Position numbers and translations under genes: made by a program
The notes under the pieces: generated by a model
What the model was told of the DNA's origin: nothing
Database searches by the model: none
What the model saw: only the letters and a program-made list of their open reading frames with translations
In this document: positions 35,562 to 47,200 of the stretch, one piece after another
Layout: every line of letters begins with the position of its first letter
Position numbering within the stretch: position 1 is the first letter of the stretch
Assembly (NCBI RefSeq): GCF_048773025.1
Contig: NC_133541.1
Coordinates: 157,758,201 to 157,822,200 of the forward strand
From: Camelus bactrianus
Lineage: Eukaryota; Chordata; Mammalia; Artiodactyla; Camelidae
Reading direction: 5' to 3'
DNA: 64,000 bases

Positions 35562-38500
35562 CTCAGTTCTGAGAGATAATTGTGTGTGAAAGCCGTCCTT
35601 CACCTAGCTTGTTGGGAACACAAAGTTTCTTTTCAGTAGCAAACTCCACTTCATACATATATATGGGGAGGTACTAGCTCCAACTCGGTTTTACAGTGAA
35701 AACTGCAGGAACTTCAAACCGGCACTAGGAAACAGACTGAGAAAGCAGAGAAAAAGTGTCTCCTGCAACCCGTTCCCTTGGTGCTAGATGAACGAACGTC
35801 TCTGTACACGCTCAGTTCTGAGAGATAATTGTGTGTGAAAGCCGTCCTTCACCTAGCTTGTTGGGAACACAAAGTTTCTTTTCAGTTGCAAACTCCATTC
35901 CTTACATATATATGGGGAGGTACTAGCTCCAACTCGGTTTTACCGTGAAAACTGCAGGAACTTCAAACCGGCACTAGGAAACAGACTGAGAAAGCAGAGA
36001 AAAAGTGTCTCCTGCAACCCGTTCCCTTGGTGCTAGATGAACGAACGTCTCTGTACACGCTCAGTTCTGAGAGATAATTGTGTGTGAAAGCCGTCCTTCA
36101 CCTAGCTTGTTGGGAACACAAAGTTTCTTTTCAGTAGCAAACTCCACTTCATACATATATATGGGGAGGTACTAGCTCCAACTCGGTTTTACAGTGAAAA
36201 CTGCAGGAACTTCAAATAGGCACTAGGAAACAGACTGGGAAACCAGAGTAAAAGTTTCTCCTGCAACCCGTTCCCTTGGTGCTAGATGAACGAACGTCTC
36301 TCCACTTGCTCAGTTCTGAGAGATAATTGTGTGTGAAAGCCATCCTTCACCTAGCTTGTTGGGAACACAAAGTTTCTTTTCAGTAGCAAACTCCACTTCA
36401 TACATATATATGGGGACGTACTAGCTCCAACTCGGTTTTACAGTGAAAACTGCAGGAACTTCAAACCGGCACTAGGAAACAGAATGAGAAAGCAGAGAAA
36501 AAGTGTCTCCTGCAACCCGTTCCCTTGGTGCTAGATGAACGAACGTCTCTGTACACGCTCAGTTCTGAGAGATAATTGTGTGTGAAAGCCGTCCTTCACT
36601 TAGCTTGTTGGGAACACAAAGTTTCTTTTCAGTTGCAAACTCCATTCCATACATTTATATTGGAGGTACTAGCTCCAACTCGGTTTTACAGTGAAAACTG
36701 CAGGAACTTCAAACCGGCACTAGGAAACAGACTGAGATAGCAGAGAAAAAGTGTCTCCTGCAACCCGTTCCCTTGGTGCTAGATGAACGAACGTCTCTGT
36801 ACACGCTCAGTTCTGAGAGATAATTGTGTGTGAAAGCCGTCCTTCACCTAGCTTGTTGGGAATACAAAGTTTCTTTTCAGTTGCAAACTCCATTCCATTC
36901 ATATATATGGGGAGGTACTAGCTCCAACTCGGTTTTACAGTGAAAACTGTAGGAACTTCAAACCGGCACTAGGAAACAGACTGAGATAGCAGAGAATAAG
37001 TGTCTCCTGCAACCCGTTCCCTTGGTGCTAGATGAACGAACGTCTCTCCACTTGCTCAGTTCTGAGAGATAATTGTGTGTGAAAGCCGTCCTTCACCTAG
37101 CTTGTTGGGAACACAAAGTTTCTTTTCAGTAGCAAACTCCACTTCATACATATATATGGGGAGGTACTAGCTCCAACTCGGTTTTACAGTGAAAACTGCA
37201 GGAACTTCAAACCGGCACTAGGAAACAGAATGAGAAAGCAGAGAAAAAGTGTCTCCTGCAACCCGTTCCCTTGGTGCTAGATGAACGAACGTCTCTGTAC
37301 ACGCTCAGTTCTGAGAGATAATTGTGTGTGAAAGCCGTCCTTCACCTAGCTTGTTGGGAACACAAAGTTTCTTTTCAGTAGCAAACTCCACTTCATACAT
37401 ATATATGGGGAGGTACTAGCTCCAACTCGGTTTTACAGTGAAAACTGCAGGAACTTCAAACCGGCACTAGGAAACAGACTGAGATAGCAGAGAAAAAGTG
37501 TCTCCTGCAACCCGTTCCCTTGGTGCTAGATGAACGAACGTCTCTCCACTTGCTCAGTTCTGAGAGATAATTGTGTGTGAAAGCCGTCCTTCACCTAGCT
37601 TGTTGGGAACACAAAGTTTCTTTTCAGTAGCAAACTCCACTTCATACATATATATGGGGAGGTACTAGCTCCAACTCGGTTTTACAGTGAAAACTGCAGG
37701 AACTTCAAACCGGCACTAGGAAACAGAATGAGAAAGCAGAGAAAAAGTGTCTCCTGCAACCCGTTCCCTTGGTGCTAGATGAACGAACGTCTCTGTACAC
37801 GCTCAGTTCTGAGAGATAATTGTGTGTGAAAGCCGTCCTTCACCTAGCTTGTTGGGAACACAAAGTTTCTTTTCAGTTGCAAACTCCATTCCATTCATAT
37901 ATATGGGGAGGTACTAGCTCCAACTCGGTTTTACAGTGAAAACTGCAGGAACTTCAAACCGGCACTAGGAAACAGAATGAGAAAGCAGAGAAAAAGTGTC
38001 TCCTGCAACCCGTTCCCTTGGTGCTAGATGAATGAACGTCTCTCCACTTGCTCAGTTCTGAGAGATAAGTGTGTGTGAAAGCCGTCCTTCACCTAGCTAT
38101 TTGGGAAAACAAAGTATCTTTTCAGTTCCAAACTCCATTCCATACATATATATGGGGAGTTACTAGCTCCAACTCGGTTTTACAGTGAAAACTGCAGGAA
38201 CTTCAAACCGGCACTAGGAAACAGACTGAGATAGCAGAGAAAAAGTGTCTCCTGCAACCCGTTCCCTTGGTGCTAGATGAACGAACGTCTCTCCACTTGC
38301 TCAGTTCTGAGAGATAATTGTGTGTGAAAGCCGTCCTTCACCTAGCTTGTTGGGAACACAAAGTTTCTTTTCAGTAGCAAACTCCACTTCATACATATAT
38401 ATGGGGAGGTACTAGCTCCAACTCGGTTTTACAGTGAAAACTGCAGGAACTTCAAACCGGCACTAGGAAACAGAATGAGAAAGCAGAGAAAAAGTGTCTC

Positions 38501-38797
38501 CTGCAACCCGTTCCCTTGGTGCTAGATGAACGAACGTCTCTGTACACGCTCAGTTCTGAGAGATAATTGTGTGTGAAAGCCGTCCTTCACCTAGCTTGTT
38601 GGGAACACAAAGTTTCTTTTCAGTAGCAAACTCCACTTCATACATATATATGGGGAGGTACTAGCTCCAACTCGGTTTTACAGTGAAAACTGCAGGAACT
38701 TCAAACCGGCACTAGGAAACAGAATGAGAAAGCAGAGAAAAAGTGTCTCCTGCAACCCGTTCCCTTGGTGCTAGATGAACGAACGTCTCTGTACACG
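35562..38797 (+). repeat. Domain III unit 4: 13-mer with internal loss (3,236 bp)
   Basis: Order is E H E/D E B C E E then E C A E E, so the first six monomers of the 19-mer (B, E, F, A, D*, G) are missing. The first monomer has the normal GCTTGTTGGG of an ordinary E at its head but the CTGAGAAAG tail of the E that precedes H. It therefore looks like the fusion product of a crossover inside E. Private changes are GCCATCC in the E at 36309 and CTGTAGG in the C at 36806, which removes the CTGCAG site there. Confidence 0.83.
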
Positions 38798-41700
38798 CTC
38801 AGTTCTGAGAGATAATTGTGTGTGAAAGCCGTCCTTCACCTAGCTTGTTGGGAACACAAAGTTTCTTTTCAGTTGCAAACTCCATTCCATACATTTATAT
38901 TGGAGGTACTAGCTCCAACTCGGTTTTACAGTGAAAACTGCAGGAACTTCAAACCGGCACTAGGAAACAGACTGAGATAGCAGAGAATAAGTGTCTCCTG
39001 CAACCCGTTCCCTTGGTGCTAGATGAACGAACGTCTCTCCACTTGCTCAGTTCTGAGAGAGAATTGTGTGTGAAAGCCGTCCTTCACCTAGCTTGTTGGG
39101 AACACAAAGTTTCTTTTCAGTAGCAAACTCCACTTCATACATATATATGGGGAGGTACTAGCTCCAACTCGGTTTTACAGTGAAAACTGCAGGAACTTCA
39201 AACCGGCACTAGGAAACAGAATGAGAAAGCAGAGAAAAAGTGTCTCCTGCAACCCGTTCCCTTGGTGCTAGATGAACGAACGTCTCTGTACACGCTCAGT
39301 TCTGAGAGATAATTGTGTGTGAAAGCCGTCCTTCACCTAGCTTGTTGGGAACACAAAGTTTCTTTTCAGTTGCAAACTCCATTCCATACATTTATATTGG
39401 AGGTACTAGCTCCAACTCGGTTTTACAGTGAAAACTGCAGGAACTTCAAACCGGCACTAGGAAACAGACTGAGATAGCAGAGAATAAGTGTCTCCTGCAA
39501 CCCGTTCCCTTGGTGCTAGATGAACGAACGTCTCTCCACTTGCTCAGTTCTGAGAGATAAGTGTGTGTGAAAGCCGTCCTTCACCTAGCTTGTTGGGAAC
39601 ACAAAGTTTCTTTTCAGTAGCAAACTCCACTTCATACATATATATGGGGAGGTACTAGCTCCAACTCGGTTTTACAGTGAAAACTGCAGGAACTTCAAAC
39701 CGGCACTAGGAAACAGAATGAGAAAGCAGAGAAAAAGTGTCTCCTGCAACCCGTTCCCTTGGTGCTAGATGAACGAACGTCTCTGTACACGCTCAGTTCT
39801 GAGAGATAATTGTGTGTGAAAGCCGTCCTTCACCTAGCTTGTTGGGAACACAAAGTTTCTTTTCAGTAGCAAACTCCACTTCATACATATATATGGGGAG
39901 GTACTAGCTCCAACTCGGTTATACAGTGAAAACTGCAGGAACTTCAAACCGGCACTAGGAAACAGACTGAGATAGCAGAGAAAAAGTGTCTCCTGCAACC
40001 CGTTCCCTTGGTGCTAGATGAACGAACGTCTCTCCATTGCTCAGTTCTGAGAGATAATTGTGTGTGAAAGCCGTCCTTCACCTAGCTTGTTGGGAACACA
40101 AAGTTTCTTTTCAGTAGCAAACTCCACTTCATACATATATATGGGGAGGTACTAGCTCCAACTCGGTTTTACAGTGAAAACTGCAGGAACTTCAAACCGG
40201 CACTAGGAAACAGAATGAGAAAGCAGAGAAAAAGTGTCTCCTGCAACCCGTTCCCTTGGTGCTAGATGAACGAACGTCTCTGTACACGCTCAGTTCTGAG
40301 AGATAATTGTGTGTGAAAGCCGTCCTTCACCTAGCTTGTTGGGAACACAAAGTTTCTTTTCAGTTGCAAACTCCATTCCATTCATATATATGGGAAGGTA
40401 CTAGCTCCAACTCGGTTTTACAGTGAAAACTGCAGGAACTTCAAACCGGCACTAGGAAACAGAATGAGAAAGCAGAGAAAAAGTGTCTCCTGCAACCCGT
40501 TCCCTTGGTGCTAGATGAACGAACGTCTCTGTACACGCTCAGTTCTGAGAGATAATTGTGTGTGAAAGCCGTCCTTCACCTAGCTTGTTGGGAACACAAA
40601 GTTTCTTTTCAGTAGCAAACTCCATTCCATACATTTATATTGGAGGTACTAGCTCCAACTCGGTTTTACAGTGAAAACTGCAGGAACTTCAAACCGGCAC
40701 TAGGAAACAGACTGAGATAGCAGAGAAAAAGTGTCTCCTGCAACCCGTTCCCTTGGTGCTAGATGAACGAACGTCTCTCCATTGCTCTGTTCTGAGAGAT
40801 AATTGTGTGTGAAAGCCGTCCTTCACCTAGCTTGTTGGGAACACAAAGTTTCTTTTCAGTAGCAAACTCCACTTCATACATATATATGGGGAGGTACTAG
40901 CTCCAACTCGGTTTTACAGTGAAAACTGCAGGAACTTCAAACCGGCACTAGGAAACAGACTGAGATAGCAGAGAAAAAGTGTCTCCTGCAACCCGTTCCC
41001 TTGGTGCTAGATGAACGAACGTCTCTCCATTGCTCTGTTCTGAGAGATAATTGTGTGTGAAAGCCGTCCTTCACCTAGCTTGTTGGGAACACAAAGTTTC
41101 TTTTCAGTAGCAAACTCCACTTCATACATATATATGGGGAGGTACTAGCTCCAACTCGGTTTTACAGTGAAAACTGCAGGAACTTCAAACCGGCACTAGG
41201 AAACAGAATGAGAAAGCAGAGAAAAAGTGTCTCCTGCAACCCGTTCCCTTGGTGCTAGATGAACGAACGTCTCTGTACACGCTCAGTTCTGAGAGATAAT
41301 TGTGTGTGAAAGCCGTCCTTCACCTAGCTTGTTGGGAACACAAAGTTTCTTTTCAGTTGCAAACTCCATTCCATTCATATATATGGGAAGGTACTAGCTC
41401 CAACTCGGTTTTACAGTGAAAACTGCAGGAACTTCAAACCGGCACTAGGAAACAGAATGAGAAAGCAGAGAAAAAGTGTCTCCTGCAACCCGTTCCCTTG
41501 GTGCTAGATGAACGAACGTCTCTGTACACGCTCAGTTCTGAGAGATAATTGTGTGTGAAAGCCGTCCTTCACCTAGCTTGTTGGGAACACAAAGTTTCTT
41601 TTCAGTAGCAAACTCCACTTCATACATATATATGGGGAGGTACTAGCTCCAACTCGGTTTTACAGTGAAAACTGCAGGAACTTCAAACCGGCACTAGGAA

Positions 41701-44266
41701 ACAGACTGAGATAGCAGAGAAAAAGTGTCTCCTGCAACCCGTTCCCTTGGTGCTAGATGAACGAACGTCTCTCCACTTGCTCAGTTCTGAGAGATAATTG
41801 TGTGTGAAAGCCGTCCTTCACCTAGCTTGTTGGGAACACAAAGTTTCTTTTCAGTAGCAAACTCCACTTCATACATATATATGGGGAGTTACTAGCTCCA
41901 ACTCGGTTTTACAGTGAAAACTGCAGGAACTTCAAACCGGCACTAGGAAACAGAATGAGAAAGCAGAGAAAAAGTGTCTCCTGCAACCCGTTCCCTTGGT
42001 GCTAGATGAACGAACGTCTCTGTACACGCTCAGTTCTGAGAGATAATTGTGTGTGAAAGCCGTCCTTCACCTAGCTTGTTGGGAACACAAAGTTTCTTTT
42101 CAGTTGCAAACTCCATTCCATTCATATATATGGGAAGGTACTAGCTCCAACTCGGTTTTACAGTGAAAACTGCAGGAACTTCAAACCGGCACTAGGAAAC
42201 AGAATGAGAAAGCAGAGAAAAAGTGTCTCCTGCAACCCGTTCCCTTGGTGCTAGATGAACGAACGTCTCTGTACACGCTCAGTTCTGAGAGATAATTGTG
42301 TGTGAAAGCCGTCCTTCACCTAGCTTGTTGGGAACACAAAGTTTCTTTTCAGTAGCAAACTCCATTCCATACATTTATATTGGAGGTACTAGCTCCAACT
42401 CGGTTTTACAGTGAAAACTGCAGGAACTTCAAACCGGCACTAGGAAACAGACTGAGATAGCAGAGAAAAAGTGTCTCCTGCAACCCGTTCCCTTGGTGCT
42501 AGATGAACGAACGTCTCTCCATTGCTCTGTTCTGAGAGATAATTGTGTGTGAAAGCCGTCCTTCACCTAGCTTGTTGGGAACACAAAGTTTCTTTTCAGT
42601 AGCAAACTCCACTTCATACATATATATGGGGAGGTACTAGCTCCAACTCGGTTTTACAGTGAAAACTGCAGGAACTTCAAACCGGCACTAGGAAACAGAC
42701 TGAGATAGCAGAGAAAAAGTGTCTCCTGCAACCCGTTCCCTTGGTGCTAGATGAACGAACGTCTCTCCATTGCTCTGTTCTGAGAGATAATTGTGTGTGA
42801 AAGCCGTCCTTCACCTAGCTTGTTGGGAACACAAAGTTTCTTTTCAGTAGCAAACTCCACTTCATACATATATATGGGGAGGTACTAGCTCCAACTCGGT
42901 TTTACAGTGAAAACTGCAGGAACTTCAAACCGGCACTAGGAAACAGAATGAGAAAGCAGAGAAAAAGTGTCTCCTGCAACCCGTTCCCTTGGTGCTAGAT
43001 GAACGAACGTCTCTGTACACGCTCAGTTCTGAGAGATAATTGTGTGTGAAAGCCGTCCTTCACCTAGCTTGTTGGGAACACAAAGTTTCTTTTCAGTTGC
43101 AAACTCCATTCCATTCATATATATGGGAAGGTACTAGCTCCAACTCGGTTTTACAGTGAAAACTGCAGGAACTTCAAACCGGCACTAGGAAACAGAATGA
43201 GAAAGCAGAGAAAAAGTGTCTCCTGCAACCCGTTCCCTTGGTGCTAGATGAACGAACGTCTCTGTACACGCTCAGTTCTGAGAGATAATTGTGTGTGAAA
43301 GCCGTCCTTCACCTAGCTTGTTGGGAACACAAAGTTTCTTTTCAGTAGCAAACTCCACTTCATACATATATATGGGGAGGTACTAGCTCCAACTCGGTTT
43401 TACAGTGAAAACTGCAGGAACTTCAAACCGGCACTAGGAAACAGACTGAGATAGCAGAGAAAAAGTGTCTCCTGCAACCCGTTCCCTTGGTGCTAGATGA
43501 ACGAACGTCTCTCCACTTGCTCAGTTCTGAGAGATAATTGTGTGTGAAAGCCGTCCTTCACCTAGCTTGTTGGGAACACAAAGTTTCTTTTCAGTAGCAA
43601 ACTCCACTTCATACATATATATGGGGAGTTACTAGCTCCAACTCGGTTTTACAGTGAAAACTGCAGGAACTTCAAACCGGCACTAGGAAACAGAATGAGA
43701 AAGCAGAGAAAAAGTGTCTCCTGCAACCCGTTCCCTTGGTGCTAGATGAACGATCGTCTCTGTACACGCTCAGTTCTGAGAGATAATTGTGTGTGAAAGC
43801 CGTCCTTCACCTAGCTTGTTGGGAACACAAAGTTTCTTTTCAGTAGCAAACTCCACTTCATACATATATATGGGGAGGTACTAGCTCCAACTCGGTTTTA
43901 CAGTGAAAACTGCAGGAACTTCAAACCGGCACTAGGAAACAGAATGAGAAAGCAGAGAAAAAGTGTCTCCTGCAACCCGTTCCCTTGGTGCTAGATGAAC
44001 GAACGTCTCTGTACACGCTCAGTTCTGAGAGATAATTGTGTGTGAAAGCCGTCCTTCACCTAGCTTGTTGGGAACACAAAGTTTCTTTTCAGTAGCAAAC
44101 TCCACTTCATACATATATATGGGGAGGTACTAGCTCCAACTCGGTTTTACAGTGAAAACTGCAGGAACTTCAAACCGGCACTAGGAAACAGAATGAGAAA
44201 GCAGAGAAAAAGTGTCTCCTGCAACCCGTTCCCTTGGTGCTAGATGAACGAACGTCTCTGTACACG
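38798..44266 (+). repeat. Domain IV: E/B/F repeats with duplicated 7-mer
   Basis: Order is B E B E E, then E F B E E F E twice (40040-43519), then E E E. The opening B-E dimer repeats once at 497 bp (38798 and 39295). Private features are GAGAGAGAATTG in the E at 39046, GGTTATACAG in the E at 39792, and CCATTGCTCTG, which creates 247- and 248-bp monomers with a broken start dyad. The domain ends at CGATCG near 43752, followed by E E B E F A D* G, which resembles 22128-24116. No class A, C or D monomer lies in the domain. Confidence 0.8.
40040..43753 (+). repeat. Near-perfect tandem 7-mer duplication (1,740-bp period)
   Basis: The 1,974 bases 40040-42013 match 41780-43753 at a constant offset of 1,740. 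Comparing line by line I found one mismatch, GGAGGT at 40149 against GGAGTT at 41889. The unit is E-F-B-E-E-F-E with starts 40040, 40289, 40538, 40785, 41033, 41282 and 41531. The match ends at CGAACG versus CGATCG, where the second copy joins different sequence. This is among the youngest events visible in the window, or an assembly duplication. Confidence 0.9.
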
Positions 44267-47200
44267 CTCAGTTCTGAGAGATAATTGTGTGTGAAAGCCG
44301 TCCTTCACCTAGCTTGTTGGGAACACAAAGTTTCTTTTCAGTTGCAAACTCCATTCCATACATTTATATTGGAGGTTCTAGCTCCAACTCGGTTTTACAG
44401 TGAAAACTGCAGGAACTTCAAACCGGCACTAGGAAACAGACTGAGATAGCAGAGAAAAAGTGTCTCCTGCAACCCGTTCCCTTGGTGCTAGATGAACGAA
44501 CGTCTCTCCATTGCTCAGTTCTGAGAGATAATTGTGTGTGAAAGCCGTCCTTCACCTAGCTTGTTGGGAACACAAAGTTTCTTTTCAGTAGCAAACTCCA
44601 CTTCATACATATATATGGGGAGGTACTAGCTCCAACTCGGTTTTACAGTGAAAACTGCAGGAACTTCAAACCGGCACTAGGAAACAGAATGAGAAAGCAG
44701 AGAAAAAGTGTCTCCTGCAACCCGTTCCCTTGGTGCTAGATGAACGAACGTCTCTGTACACGCTCAGTTCTGAGAGATAATTGTGTGTGAAAGCCGTCCT
44801 TCACCTAGCTTGTTGGGAACACAAAGTTTCTTTTCAGTTGCAAACTCCATTCCATTCACATATATGGGAAGGTACTAGCTCCAACTCGGTTTTACAGTGA
44901 AAACTGCAGGAACTTCAAACCGGCACTAGGAAACAGAATGAGAAAGCAGAGAAAAAGTGTCTCCTGCAACCCGTTCCCTTGGTGCTAGATGAATGAACGT
45001 CTCTCCACTTGCTCAGTTCTGAGAGATAAGTGTGTGTGAAAGCCGTCCTTTACCTAGCTATTTGGGAAAACAAAGTATCTTTTTAGTTCCAAACTCCATT
45101 CCATACATATATATGGGGAGTTACTAGCTCCAACTCGGTTTTACAGTGAAAACTGCAGGAACTTCAAACCGGCACTAGGAAACAGACTGAGATAGCAGAG
45201 AATAAGTGTCTCCTGCAACCCGTTCCCTTGGTGCTAGATGAACGAACGTCTCTCCACTTGCTCAGTTCTGAGAGATAATTGTGTGTGAAAGCCATCCTTC
45301 ACCTAGCTTGTTGGGAACACAAAGTTTCTTTTCAGTAGCAAACTCCATTCCATACATTTATATTGGAGGTACTAGCTCCAACTCGGTTTTACAGTGAAAA
45401 CTGCAGGAACTTCAAATAGGCACAAGGAAACAGACTGGGAAACCAGAGTAAAAGTTTCCCCTGCAACCCGTTCCCTTGGTGCTACATGAACGAACGTTTC
45501 TGTACATGCTCAGTTCTGAGAGATAAGTGTGTGTGAAAGCCGTCCTTCACCTAGGTAGTTGGGAACACAAAGTATCTTTTCAGTTCCAAACTCCACTCCA
45601 TGCATATATATGGGGAGTTACTAGCTCCAACTCGGTTTTACAGTGAAAACTTCAGGAACTTCAAACCGGCACTAGGAAACAGACTGAGATAGCAGAGAAA
45701 AAGTGTCTCCTGCAACCCGTTCCCTTGGTGCTAGATGAACGAACGTCTCTCCACTTGCTCAGTTCTGAGAGATAATTGTGTGTGAAAGCCGTCCTTCACC
45801 TAGCTTCTTGGGAACACAAAGTTTCTTTTCAGTAGCAAACTCCACTTCATACATATATATGGGGAGGTACTAGCTCCAACTCGGTTTTACAGTGAAAACT
45901 GCAGGATCTTCAAACCGGCACTAGGAAACAGACTGAGAAAGCAGAGAAAAAGTGTCTCCTGCAACCCGTTCCCTTGGTGCTAGATGAACGAACGTCTCTG
46001 TACACGCTCAGTTCTGAGAGATAATTGTGTGTGAAAGCCGTCCTTCACCTAGCTTGTTGGGAACACAAAGTTTCTTTTCAGTTGCAAACTCCATTCCTTA
46101 CATATATATGGGGAGGTACTAGCTCCAACTCGGTTTTACCGTGAAAACTGCAGGAACTTCAAACCGGCACTAGGAAACAGACTGAGAAAGCAGAGAAAAA
46201 GTGTCTCCTGCAACCCGTTCCCTTGGTGCTAGATGAACGAACGTCTCTGTACACGCTCAGTTCTGAGAGATAATTGTGTGTGAAAGCCGTCCTTCACCTA
46301 GCTTCTTGGGAACACAAAGTTTCTTTTCAGTTGCAAACTCCATTCCATACATTTATATTGGAGGTACTAGCTCCAACTCGGTTTTACAGTGAAAACTGCA
46401 GGAACTTCAAACCGGCACTAGGAAACAGACTGAGATAGCAGAGAATAAGTGTCTCCTGCAACCCGTTCCCTTGGTGCTAGATGAACGAACGTCTCTCCAC
46501 TTGCTCAGTTCTGAGAGATAATTGTGTGTGAAAGCCGTCCTTCACCTAGCTTGTTGGGAACACAAAGTTTCTTTTCAGTAGCAAACTCCACTTCATACAT
46601 ATATATGGGGAGGTACTAGCTCCAACTCGGTTTTACAGTGAAAACTGCAGGAACTTCAAACCGGCACTAGGAAACAGAATGAGAAAGCAGAGAAAAAGTG
46701 TCTCCTGCAACCCGTTCCCTTGGTGCTAGATGAACGAACGTCTCTGTACACGCTCAGTTCTGAGAGATAATTGTGTGTGAAAGCCGTCATTCACCTAGCT
46801 TGTTGGGAACACAAAGTTTCTTTTCAGTTGCAAACTCCATTCCATTCATATATATGGGGAGGTACTAGCTCCAACTCGGTTTTACAGTGAAAACTGCAGG
46901 AACTTCAAACCGGCACTAGGAAACAGACTGAGAAAGCAGAGAAAAAGTGTCTCCTGCAACCCGTTCCCTTGGTGCTAGATGAATGAACGTCTCTCCACTT
47001 GCTCAGTTCTGAGAGATAAGTGTGTGTGAAAGCCGTCCTTCACCTAGCTATTTGGGAAAACAAAGTATCTTTTCAGTTCCAAACTCCATTCCATACATAT
47101 ATATGGGGAGTTACTAGCTCCAAGTCGGTTTTACAGTGAAAACTGCAGGAACTTCAAACCGGCACTAGGAAACAGACTGAGATAGCAGAGAAAAAGTGTC

